Positions 20,174 to 28,515 of a DNA stretch of 64,000 nt are shown piece by piece. Numbering within the stretch: the stretch's first letter is position 1; each line of letters opens with the position of its first letter. The notes beneath the pieces were generated by a model. It was not told the DNA's origin. It saw only the letters and a list, made by a program, of their open reading frames with translations, and made no database searches. This stretch comes from Legionella steelei. GTDB lineage: Bacteria; Pseudomonadota; Gammaproteobacteria; Legionellales; Legionellaceae. The position numbers and the translations under genes were made by a program. The stretch is from the NCBI RefSeq assembly GCF_001468005.1, contig NZ_LNYY01000021.1, forward strand, positions 186,637 to 250,636, read 5' to 3'.

Positions 20174-22411
20174 ATGTTAGACAGGACCATTGTAGTTGAT
20201 GAGCAGTTTATAAATCGAATACAACAAGCAGACTTTCCTAAACCCAACAGTACTATGAGTCCGGAAACGGCGGAATTGGATAAGAAAACTGCCATTGAGC
20301 TTTTTGACTCGCAAATCAAATCACGTCTTCTTGATTTGATCGCCAGACAGCTTAAGGAAAAAGGGTTGTCTTTTTATACCATAGGCAGTAGTGGACACGA
20401 AGGAAATGCTGTTTGGGGACAGGTTTTTCGCCCGGATGATATGGCCTTTTTGCATTATCGTAGTGGCGCCTTTTATTTACAACGGGCTAAGAAAATACAG
20501 GGATCCGATGGAGTGAGGGATATTTTGCTGTCTTTGGTTGCCGCAGCAACCGATCCTATTTCAGGAGGACGCCACAAAGTTTTTGGCAGCGTTCCTTTAA
20601 ATATTCCCCCGCAAACCTCAACCATTGCATCCCATTTACCTAAAGCTCTAGGCGCTGCTTTATCGATTACACGCGCAAAAGAACTCAATACTCATAGCAA
20701 TTTAAATCCCGATTCGGTGATCATTTGCTCGTTTGGTGATGCATCAACTAACCATGCATCAGCACAAGCCACTTTGAATTCTTGCTCATGGATTTCGCAA
20801 CAAAATTATCCCTTACCACTAGTGTTTATTTGTGAAGACAATGGCATAGGAATTTCTGTGCCTACACCAGCAGGCTGGATAGAGCGTTCAGTCAGTGCGC
20901 GTCCGGGTTTGCATTATATTGCGTGTGATGGTTTGAATATCGCTGATACCTATGCCGCAGCACAGGAAGCAGAATATTTGGCGCGTGTAAAAAAACAACC
21001 CGTTTTCTTGCATATGCGCTGCGTGCGTTTATTAGGGCATGCAGGTTCTGATATTGAAGCACAATATAATACACAAGCTGAAATAGAAGCGAGAGAGGCT
21101 CAAGATCCTTTACTGCATACGGCAGGTATTCTTTATCGTGAAGGCTGGATGACTGTCCAAGACATGCTAAGTCTTTATCGAAATAATAAAGATTTAATCG
21201 AAGCCAAAGCAGTGGAAGCGATAAGACAACCCAAACTTACAAGTGCTGAAGCAGTGATGTCGTCGTTAATCCCTTCTGTACCGAAAAAACAAGCACTTCC
21301 ACTGCCTAGTGAGGAGCAACGGGCAAAAGTTTTTGCCAATGCGTTCTCGCAACTAGCGCAAAAACGTAATTTATGCCAGCAAATTAATTTTGCTTTGACT
21401 GATTTAATGATGCAATACCCTAATATGTTGGTATTTGGTGAAGATGTGGGTAAAAAAGGAGGCGTTTACCGAGTTACCGCTGACTTACAGGTGCGCTTTG
21501 GACAACGCCGAGTATTTGATACCCTCTTGGATGAGACGACCATTTTAGGCACTGCAATTGGCATGGCACATAATGGCTTTATTCCGGTTCCAGAAATTCA
21601 GTTTTTGGCTTATTTGCATAATGCAGAAGACCAACTGCGTGGAGAGGCATCGACCTTATCCTTTTTTTCCAGTGGCCAATATCAAAATCCTATGGTGCTA
21701 CGTATCGCGTCATTGGCTTATCAGAAAGGATTTGGCGGGCATTTCCATAATGACAACTCCATTGCCGTACTACGTGATTTACCTGGAGTAATTGTCGCAT
21801 GCCCTTCAAATGGTCCCGATGCTGCAAAAATGTTACGTACGTGCATGCGCATGGCTTATGAGGAAGGACGGGTCGTTGTCTTTTTAGAGCCGATTGCGTT
21901 GTATATGACTAAAGACTTGCACGAACCTGGGGATAATGGCTGGCTTTTTAATTATCCTGCACCAGATGCCGTAATTGCACCAGGAGAGGTAGGTGTTTTT
22001 GGTGAGGGCGCAACGGTCATCTTAACCTATGCTAATGGTTATTATTTATCACGACAAGCTGCGAAGGTATTGCAGGATGAACATAATATTCCTGTAAAAA
22101 TAGTAGATATCCGCTGGCTTAGTCCCTTACCTGTGGACGGGATCTTAAAAGAAATCGCCAAAGCGAAAAACGTATTAATTGTGGATGAAGGCAGACAAAG
22201 TGGTTCGGTCAGTGAGGGTTTGATGACTTTGTTGCTAGAAGCCGCATCATCGAGTTTAAAAATCAAACGAATTACCGGTAAAGATTGCTTTATTCCCTTG
22301 GGTAATGCTTGGCAGTATTTGTTACCCAGTAAAGAAAGTATTATTGAAGCCGTGATTGCGTTACAGTCAGATAAAAGGGAGAAGGAAAGTGGACGACTTG
22401 TTGTTTCTTGA
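20174..22411 (+). CDS. Fused alpha-beta 2-oxoacid dehydrogenase E1
   Basis: Thiamine-diphosphate E1 component of a 2-oxoacid dehydrogenase complex, with the alpha and beta chains fused into 745 residues. The alpha half (about 40-380) has the HYRSGAFYLQRA segment and the ThDP motif starting GDASTNHASAQ and ending EDNGIGIS. The beta half (about 405-740) has FGEDVGKKGGVYRVT and the DETTILGTAIGMA helix. The branched-chain (2-oxoisovalerate) type fits best. No E2 or E3 gene is nearby, so it must share them with another locus. ATG 20174 follows AGGA at 20163; GTG 20171 is less well spaced. The 3' end overlaps gcdH. Confidence 0.88.
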   Translation: MLDRTIVVDEQFINRIQQADFPKPNSTMSPETAELDKKTAIELFDSQIKSRLLDLIARQLKEKGLSFYTIGSSGHEGNAVWGQVFRPDDMAFLHYRSGAFYLQRAKKIQGSDGVRDILLSLVAAATDPISGGRHKVFGSVPLNIPPQTSTIASHLPKALGAALSITRAKELNTHSNLNPDSVIICSFGDASTNHASAQATLNSCSWISQQNYPLPLVFICEDNGIGISVPTPAGWIERSVSARPGLHYIACDGLNIADTYAAAQEAEYLARVKKQPVFLHMRCVRLLGHAGSDIEAQYNTQAEIEAREAQDPLLHTAGILYREGWMTVQDMLSLYRNNKDLIEAKAVEAIRQPKLTSAEAVMSSLIPSVPKKQALPLPSEEQRAKVFANAFSQLAQKRNLCQQINFALTDLMMQYPNMLVFGEDVGKKGGVYRVTADLQVRFGQRRVFDTLLDETTILGTAIGMAHNGFIPVPEIQFLAYLHNAEDQLRGEASTLSFFSSGQYQNPMVLRIASLAYQKGFGGHFHNDNSIAVLRDLPGVIVACPSNGPDAAKMLRTCMRMAYEEGRVVVFLEPIALYMTKDLHEPGDNGWLFNYPAPDAVIAPGEVGVFGEGATVILTYANGYYLSRQAAKVLQDEHNIPVKIVDIRWLSPLPVDGILKEIAKAKNVLIVDEGRQSGSVSEGLMTLLLEAASSSLKIKRITGKDCFIPLGNAWQYLLPSKESIIEAVIALQSDKREKESGRLVVS

Positions 22412-23546
22412 TGAGCAATTGAATGGTGATGAACGCATGATACGCGATAGTGTCGCGCGTTTCGTCAGTAATGATGTAATGCCTTTGATGGCTGAATCTT
22501 TTGAACATGCTCAATTTCCACGAGAGCTTATTAAAAAATCCGCAGAAATGGGTTTATTGGGTTTGACCTTACCAGCAGAATACGGTGGTTCTGAAGCATC
22601 TTATGTCGCTTACGGTTTGGTGTGTCAGGAGTTAGAACGCGGGGATAGTGGTTTACGTAGTTTTGTTTCCGTACAAAGTTCTTTATGTATGTATCCTATC
22701 TTTCGTTATGGTTCTGAAGAGCAGCGCGTGCGCTTTTTACCGGGAATGGCTACAGGTGAGATTATTGGTTGTTTTGGTTTGACTGAGCCTGATTTTGGAT
22801 CAGATCCCGCAGGGATGAGAACTACGGCGAAGAAAGTGAAGGGTGGTTGGAGTTTGAATGGGGCGAAAATGTGGATCACCAACTCGCCAATCGCAGATAT
22901 CGCCATTGTTTGGGCAAAAACAGAAGAAGGGGTTCGCGGCTTCATTGTCGATACTAAGTCGGAGGGATTACGTCGCCCTGAAATTAAATTAAAGATGTCA
23001 TTACGTGCTTCGAACACTGGAGAATTGGTGTTTGACGATGTTTTTGTGCCCGATGAAAATTATCTTCCAGGAAGTGATAAAGGTTTGGGGGCTCCTTTAA
23101 GCTGCCTAAGCCAGGCGAGATATGGTATTGCCTGGGGCGCTATGGGTGCGGCGATGGCGTGTTTTGATATCACTCGCGATTATTTGCTAGAGCGTAAGCA
23201 ATTTGATAAACCTTTGGCAGCATTTCAGCTTATTCAAAAAGACTTGGCAGATATGTATACTGAAATTATTAAAGCACAATGCCTTAATTTACAGATAGGA
23301 CGCATAAAAGATAATCATCGCGAGAATCCCGTGATGATTTCTCTTGCTAAGGGTAATGCCTGTCGTGAGGCATTGAATATTGCGCGAAAATGCAGGAATC
23401 TATTAGGAGCAAATGGAATCAGTCTTGAGTATCATGTGATTCGCCACATGCTTAATTTAGAATCAGTCTTTACATACGAGGGTACGGACAATGTCCATAC
23501 GCTGGTACTAGGAAAACATATTACAGGAATTAATGCTTTTGCTTAA
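22389..23546 (+). CDS. gcdH: Glutaryl-CoA dehydrogenase
   Basis: FAD enzyme that oxidises and decarboxylates glutaryl-CoA to crotonyl-CoA in lysine/tryptophan breakdown. The sequence closely follows human GCDH: RSFVSVQSSL, GCFGLTEPDFGSDP, WITNSPIADI, ARYGIAWG, the EYHVIRH segment and the catalytic glutamate in TYEGTDNVH near residue 360. I use GTG 22389, preceded by GGGAGAAGGA; this overlaps the E1 gene by 23 bases and gives 385 residues. A TTG at 22356 is also in frame but lies deeper in E1. Translational coupling to E1 suggests a shared pathway. Confidence 0.9.
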   Translation: MDDLLFLDEQLNGDERMIRDSVARFVSNDVMPLMAESFEHAQFPRELIKKSAEMGLLGLTLPAEYGGSEASYVAYGLVCQELERGDSGLRSFVSVQSSLCMYPIFRYGSEEQRVRFLPGMATGEIIGCFGLTEPDFGSDPAGMRTTAKKVKGGWSLNGAKMWITNSPIADIAIVWAKTEEGVRGFIVDTKSEGLRRPEIKLKMSLRASNTGELVFDDVFVPDENYLPGSDKGLGAPLSCLSQARYGIAWGAMGAAMACFDITRDYLLERKQFDKPLAAFQLIQKDLADMYTEIIKAQCLNLQIGRIKDNHRENPVMISLAKGNACREALNIARKCRNLLGANGISLEYHVIRHMLNLESVFTYEGTDNVHTLVLGKHITGINAFA

Positions 23547-23588
23547 ACCAAGCACTTAACGGTTAAGCACCCAAATCAATGACTTATT

Positions 23589-23620
23589 GTAACCTGGAAA
23601 TGGGATCCAGGTTACTTTGT
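23589..23620 (+). terminator. Terminator after gcdH
   Basis: The perfect 10-bp arms GTAACCTGGA (23589-23598) and TCCAGGTTAC (23606-23615) are followed by TTTGT. The outer GTA-CCTGG / CCAGG-TAC bases resemble the ends of the dispersed palindrome family. Confidence 0.8.
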
Positions 23621-23745
23621 CCCACAATGTCATTGACATCGGTAGAGTTTAACAGGAGTTCTTTTCTCAGATTGGAACTCATTCTTCATGCATCAGGATT
23701 GTGTGAAGAGAAGCCGGTTTATTCAGCAACTTACAGGAGTATCCT

Positions 23746-24102
23746 ATGTTTAAAATGACTTTAAAACGAGCGTTAATATTAAGTTTACCTGTATTCAGTA
23801 TGAATGTGCACTCAGGGCCAAGCAAAGAATTTTTAGCAAATCAGTGCTACGAACTGTCGCGAGTGCTTATTTCGTTATCTGACTATCAAGAAAAAAAGGT
23901 CTGTATTAATAAGCTACATATGGCTTCCGTGCAAATGAGCACCGCATCCTTTTTAATTATGGAAGACTCTTCTGATTTAGCAAAAGAGATCTTGAATAAT
24001 GCAGTAGCCGCTTTGCAATACGCAGAGTTATTGAGCTGCAAGCAATACATTCAAATTTCACACTCTAAATTTGAAGCGCAAAAGATTAAAACATTATTAT
24101 AA
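23746..24102 (+). CDS. Small exported hypothetical protein
   Basis: 118 residues with an N-terminal signal-like segment (about 1-23; KRALILSLPVFSM, cleavage likely near VHSGP). The mature part is helical and carries four cysteines that could form two disulfides. AGGAG precedes the ATG. I do not recognise a family. The next gene is also predicted to be anchored or secreted, 62 bases downstream, so both may be one unit. Confidence 0.7.
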   Translation: MFKMTLKRALILSLPVFSMNVHSGPSKEFLANQCYELSRVLISLSDYQEKKVCINKLHMASVQMSTASFLIMEDSSDLAKEILNNAVAALQYAELLSCKQYIQISHSKFEAQKIKTLL

Positions 24103-24164
24103 AAACAGGCCCTCTCCTTGGGTATTGTTGGGGACTTGAGGAGTTCGTGCCAGGAGTTTGCATT

Positions 24165-24674
24165 GTGCACAAATATTTAAAAAATAGTTTACTCATCCTA
24201 ATCATTTTTATAATCGGTATTGCCTTAGGCAGCCATTACAACCTTTTTATTCAGAATTTAATGGAGCACATAGAGGGAGAAATAGATCATGGAGCGGGCA
24301 AAGAAAAACTCTACTTTTGTCCTACATCCGCAGAAGTTGTAGCGCATCAATACAGCTCAGAAGCTTTCCAAGTCGGTACCTTATATTGGCAAATGGATTA
24401 TCAAAAATGGAAGGCGCCGGACAATATAGGTTTTATGCAAGCGCTGATTAACCAAAACAATAATCTGGTTTGCTATTATCACTGGTCCAATCCAGAAGAC
24501 AAAGGCAATTATCTATGGATGACCATACACCTATCACCCTCAGTGAATCAAATAGCAAAACCGTATGGAACGTACTGGGCAAAAGAAGAAAAGCAAGTTT
24601 TATGCACTGCAGGAATTAACGCCTGCGCTTTCATTCTCTCAGAAAGTTCCAAGAGAATCATTCCGCAAAATTAA
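24165..24674 (+). CDS. Membrane-anchored hypothetical protein
   Basis: 169 residues: a single N-terminal membrane helix (LLILIIFIIGIALGSHY) followed by a periplasmic domain. That domain is rich in aromatic residues (YWQMDYQKW, YYHWSNPEDKGNYLWM) and has several cysteines. I chose GTG 24165 because AGGAG at 24152-24156 is 8 bases before it. An in-frame GTG at 24147 has its site too close. No family recognised. It is followed by a palindromic repeat and then tRNA-Pro. Confidence 0.68.
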   Translation: MHKYLKNSLLILIIFIIGIALGSHYNLFIQNLMEHIEGEIDHGAGKEKLYFCPTSAEVVAHQYSSEAFQVGTLYWQMDYQKWKAPDNIGFMQALINQNNNLVCYYHWSNPEDKGNYLWMTIHLSPSVNQIAKPYGTYWAKEEKQVLCTAGINACAFILSESSKRIIPQN

Positions 24675-24691
24675 ATGAGGTATAGAGAATT

Positions 24692-24774
24692 GTAGCCTGG
24701 GTGCAGAGAAACCCGGGATTTTGATTTTACCCATGTTCCTATCCCCGGGTTCCGCTACGCTGCACCCAGGCTAC
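24692..24774. repeat. Dispersed palindromic repeat (copy 3)
   Basis: The longest copy: GTAGCCTGGGTGCAG at the left and CTGCACCCAGGCTAC at the right are perfect 15-base complements. The inner CCCGGG boxes can also pair. It lies directly upstream of tRNA-Pro and after the plus-strand gene ending at 24674. Confidence 0.9.
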
Positions 24775-24842
24775 AAACGATAAAGACAAGTTCATAACCC
24801 CTTGTTATTTCTCCCAGACTTCGCTATCATTCCCCACCTAAT

Positions 24843-24919
24843 CGGGGCGTAGCGCAGCCTGGTAGCGTACTAGCATGGGGTGCTAGTGGTCGAAGGTTCA
24901 AATCCTTCCGTCCCGACCA
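24843..24919 (+). tRNA. tRNA-Pro (anticodon GGG)
   Basis: 77 nt with encoded CCA. The acceptor arms CGGGGCG and CGTCCCG pair with one G-T pair. The anticodon stem CTAGC/GCTAG holds the loop ATGGGGT, giving anticodon GGG. The T arm contains GGTTCAAATCC. It stands at the change from core genes to accessory genes and could serve as an integration site, but I found no second copy of its 3' end in the window. Confidence 0.97.
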
Positions 24920-25010
24920 AGCCCAGTAAGGGTTATAAAGAAATTTTTCTTAAAAATAAAATTCTTGGCTACGCTTTATGGCTCTTTCCCATTTAAGGGG
25001 GCAGTTATAA

Positions 25011-25341
25011 TCACCCGCAGAGCACCTTAACACGCACCCTGTAATTTTCAAAATTTCTAAAACCATAAGCTCTACACTGAATGAGTTTCATTTTGTGATG
25101 GAAGCCTTCTGTTATCCCATTAGATTTACTAAATCGCCACATTCTAGCGACTTCGTCTTTCCCAGACGGTTAGTGTTTGGCCTAATGAGGCCAAAGACTT
25201 AAAGCCGCTTTGTTTTAATTCAGCAAGCATATCCAAGAATGTTGGGATTTCTTTACGACATGCACGTTGTGTTAAAGCTCTTTTCATTAAAAGGGAATGA
25301 AGCTTTATTATCCAAGTGGTGGAGAGTCGGTCAATGTACAC
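25011..25341 (-). pseudogene. ISL3-family transposase remnant
   Basis: C-terminal part of an ISL3-type (IS204/IS1001/IS1165) transposase. The upstream half reads FLDMLAELKQSGFKSL and TLTVWERR. About 25140-25165 the frame shifts by one base, then continues as ARMWRFSKSNG, ITEGFHHKMKLIQ and AYGFRNFENYRVRV to the TGA at 25011. The catalytic N-terminal two thirds are gone, so it is inactive. It sits between tRNA-Pro and the antiporter gene. Confidence 0.82.
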
Positions 25342-25352
25342 TTAGAGCCGAA

Positions 25353-27290
25353 TCATTTAGGTACGTGTATAATTATTAATGAACTTTCAGTTTGTTGCAG
25401 CAACGCATATGGGATATGATTTTTATTGGTATCAAATCGTTTTTGGAGATTCATGGATGGAATAATAATTAAATCATTCTCTTTAGCCATCTCCGAAACA
25501 GCTTCAATAATATCACCATTAATTTTAATAAACTGGAAGTCCAAGTCTTTTATTTTTTCAAACTTTGAATTGAGTTTATTATGATAATAGTTTGTAGTCA
25601 TGATAGTTAATGGTAATCCTAAGGCTTTGCTGATATCTACGACAACATCCAAATATTGCTCATTAAATTTAACGCCAATTGCATGAGCACCAATAACAGT
25701 GATAACTCGATTGATTCCTTTGATAGGCATTTTTAATAAAGCTGCGGCAACCGGCACAGTGGAAGTCCACATGACATGATCTATATTTGAACTGAAGATA
25801 CGTCCTCGTTTGTGCTCCTCTAGAGACCAATTCATAATAATAAAAGATGTTTCACTTTCTATCACTTCATTCAAAATAATTTTAGAGATATTCTTTTCTA
25901 TTTGATTAATTAACTCAATATCTGTATCTGGATCTTTCATTGGACCTGCTCGTAATCTCTCGCGTTTCTCCTGTATTTCACGTTCATTTTCAGCAATATT
26001 CAAAATGAATAATTTTCCATTTCCGTAACGTGCAAGTCTTGCAGAAAAGCTAATTACGTTATCTGGAAAATCATTGCGCTCTACTGGGGTGATAATTCTT
26101 TTGAAAAGTGGAATGTCAATTTTGGCCGTTGGCTTTATTTTCGAACCATAAAATTTAACAAGCAGTGGCGAAGTAAATAAAGTAAAAAGAACCATAATAA
26201 TAATTCCATTAAGGAAGTATTCAGGAAATATGTGTGCATTAATACCAATTAAAATAATCACTAGTGTTGCTGCAGCTTGAGCTTGAGATAATCCCCAAAT
26301 CACCATCATTTGCGGGCGCGAATACCTAAATAGATAAGAGGTTATCCAGGCAGCAACAAATTTTGTAACATAGACCGCTATGGTTAGAGATAACCCCAAA
26401 ACTAATGATTTCCAGCTTAAAAAAATAGCCATTGGATTAAGTCTTACGCCAATGGAAACTAAGAAGAGAGGAACAAAAATACTTTCACCCAGAAAAAGAG
26501 CTTGTTTTACGGCTCCACTTTCTTTCGAAACAACCCGGTTAATTGCCAGGCCTGCCAGAAATGCACCTATAATCATATTGATACCAATCGCTTTACCAAG
26601 AATAACAGCAATTGCCAAGCTTGCTAACATAAATGCAAAATCAGATTGTTTACTATTGGAATAGCGAAAGAATAATTTGGCTATATAGGGAAATGTTAAC
26701 AAAATAAAAGCAGCATAAAGAATGAGACCCAGCGCTAATAAAGATAAACTTACAAAGGATGTATTGCCTGAGTGTATATGTAATGAAACAATTAACGTTA
26801 TGAGTGCTGTAATGTCTGTTAACACTACAGCACTTACAGAAATCGCAACTGCCTCATTTTTTAAAACTCCTAGTTCAGTGATAATGGGATAAGCAACCAA
26901 AGTATAGGATGCATAAATAGCTCCGAGTAAAATAGAGCCATTGATACCTAATTCAAAAATCCAGCCAATGAGAAGAGCAGACGTTAATGGCAAGAGATAG
27001 GTTAATAAATAAAAGATAAAAGTACGTACTCGATTTGATATTAATTGATCCAGATTAATTTCTAGTCCAACGGTAAACATCAAGTAAATAACACCAATGG
27101 ATGCAAATAATTCAATAGTGGGAGTTAGGGGAAGGAGATTTAATACATGTGGCCCAAAAATGATTCCCCCTATGATTAATCCTATAATGCTGGGAATATA
27201 GATTAGGCGTGAAAGCAGCGGCATACAAAAAACAATAAAGAGCATCATTAAAAAAAGAATCGCTGGCTCATGTAAGAAAGTTAATTTCAT
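25353..27290 (-). CDS. CPA2-type cation/H+ antiporter with Usp-like tail
   Basis: 645-residue membrane protein. Residues 1-385 form a Kef/NapA-like sodium-hydrogen exchanger domain of about 12 helices, with the PSIIGLIIGGIIFGP opening and GAFLAGLAINR segment. The C-terminal 250 residues form a soluble region with universal-stress-like halves (RIITPVER, VITVIGAHAIG, LIIIPSM). No RCK/TrkA-N nucleotide motif is evident, so it is not a classic KefB/C. AAGGA precedes the ATG. It is likely a K+ or Na+/H+ exchanger for pH or osmotic balance; the ion is not certain. Confidence 0.85.
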   Translation of the reverse strand: MKLTFLHEPAILFLMMLFIVFCMPLLSRLIYIPSIIGLIIGGIIFGPHVLNLLPLTPTIELFASIGVIYLMFTVGLEINLDQLISNRVRTFIFYLLTYLLPLTSALLIGWIFELGINGSILLGAIYASYTLVAYPIITELGVLKNEAVAISVSAVVLTDITALITLIVSLHIHSGNTSFVSLSLLALGLILYAAFILLTFPYIAKLFFRYSNSKQSDFAFMLASLAIAVILGKAIGINMIIGAFLAGLAINRVVSKESGAVKQALFLGESIFVPLFLVSIGVRLNPMAIFLSWKSLVLGLSLTIAVYVTKFVAAWITSYLFRYSRPQMMVIWGLSQAQAAATLVIILIGINAHIFPEYFLNGIIIMVLFTLFTSPLLVKFYGSKIKPTAKIDIPLFKRIITPVERNDFPDNVISFSARLARYGNGKLFILNIAENEREIQEKRERLRAGPMKDPDTDIELINQIEKNISKIILNEVIESETSFIIMNWSLEEHKRGRIFSSNIDHVMWTSTVPVAAALLKMPIKGINRVITVIGAHAIGVKFNEQYLDVVVDISKALGLPLTIMTTNYYHNKLNSKFEKIKDLDFQFIKINGDIIEAVSEMAKENDLIIIPSMNLQKRFDTNKNHIPYALLQQTESSLIIIHVPK

Positions 27291-27643
27291 AACAATTCCT
27301 TATAATTGAGCATCTCGGTAGAGGTGGTATCATTTGAGTATTTTTTTGTATCCTCTCTACATCATTCTCAGTTGCTCGACTTTTACTTTCCTCAAGGATT
27401 TAATCTGTCGCCTCTTTTCAAGAAATAAATAAACTCAAAAGTAATAACTATGAGATAAGTTAACTATAGCATTCATTTTTCAGAAGGTAATTTTATGGAG
27501 ATTTAAAAATTCAAACTGAATCTGCTATTGAATCATCCAATGCTATTATCAGTAAAAATCTAATGTCTGAGCTATCTTTTTAGAAAACAGAAAATAATAC
27601 CTATACTATAGTAACAAATGGTCTAAAATTTAAAGGGAATTTT
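27291..27643. other. Intergenic region with divergent promoters
   Basis: 353 AT-rich bases between two divergent genes, so both promoters should be here. A TATACT box at 27602-27607 is a reasonable -10 element for the glutamine amidotransferase gene, but I see no good -35 box. I found no RNA gene, repeat or convincing small gene. Confidence 0.4.
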
Positions 27644-28498
27644 ATGTGCCGTTTTATAGCGTATACAGGGTGTGAGTTATTATTAGCTAATGTCCTTATA
27701 AAGCCAGAAGACTCTTTGCTAAGACAAAGTAGACTTGCTAAAGAGTCCACTACATTAACCAATGGTGATGGGTTTGGTGTAGGATGGTATGTTCCCAAAA
27801 TTAGTCCAAATCCTGCTGTGTTTTTATCCATTTTCCCAGCATGGAATGATGAAAATTTATTACATTTGACTAACAAAATTGAGTCGCATCTCTTTTTTGC
27901 TCATGTACGAGCGGCAAGCACAGGTGGTGTTAGTCATCTTAATTGTCATCCTTTCATCCATAAAAATTGGATGTTTATGCACAATGGACAAATACATGAT
28001 TTTTCATCCATTAAAAGGCACCTAAGAAATTTATTGGGTGATGAAATTTATAACTGGATTAGAGGTGAAACAGATTCAGAGCATATTTTTGCTTTATTTT
28101 TAGAGTTGTCAAAAGCGAAAGACCTTAATAAATTGTCTGACGTTGCTCAGATATTATTAGATACTTTTAAGACCATTCAGAACTTAATCAATCAATTTGG
28201 CACTCAAGGACCGTCTTATTATAATATTTGCCTTACTGATGGAAAGCGAATCGTGGCAAGTCGTTATTGTACTGAAAAAGTCACAGAGCCAGAATCACTA
28301 CATTATTTGGAAGGAAAGTATTTTTGGTCTGAACAAGAGTATTTGGAGAAGTTTAAATCAAAACAGAGGCCGAGTGTACTTATTGCTTCTGAGCGGTTAA
28401 CTCATTTTTCGCATCAATGGCAAACTGTACCCGCGAATCATATGATTTTAGTAGACTCCGATTATTCAGTTCAAATTCAGCCCATTAAATCAATTTAA
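27644..28498 (+). CDS. Class II glutamine amidotransferase
   Basis: 284-residue Ntn-hydrolase glutaminase related to YafJ/EgtC. After Met removal, Cys2 (MCRF) is the nucleophile. NGDGFGVGWY and HVRAAS, the NCHPF segment and the HNGQI oxyanion motif are all present. It releases ammonia from glutamine for a partner enzyme. The next gene, 17 bases downstream, encodes an FMN glutamate-synthase domain that lacks its own amidotransferase, which makes it the natural partner. A histidine-processing (EgtC-like) role is less likely because no other ergothioneine genes are present. Confidence 0.88.
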   Translation: MCRFIAYTGCELLLANVLIKPEDSLLRQSRLAKESTTLTNGDGFGVGWYVPKISPNPAVFLSIFPAWNDENLLHLTNKIESHLFFAHVRAASTGGVSHLNCHPFIHKNWMFMHNGQIHDFSSIKRHLRNLLGDEIYNWIRGETDSEHIFALFLELSKAKDLNKLSDVAQILLDTFKTIQNLINQFGTQGPSYYNICLTDGKRIVASRYCTEKVTEPESLHYLEGKYFWSEQEYLEKFKSKQRPSVLIASERLTHFSHQWQTVPANHMILVDSDYSVQIQPIKSI

Positions 28499-28515
28499 AT
28501 AAGGAAATTTACCAT

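Noticed and set aside
24843-24919. Integration site with a duplicated tRNA 3' end
   Set aside because: I could not find a second copy of the tRNA 3' end in the window, so no attachment site is claimed.
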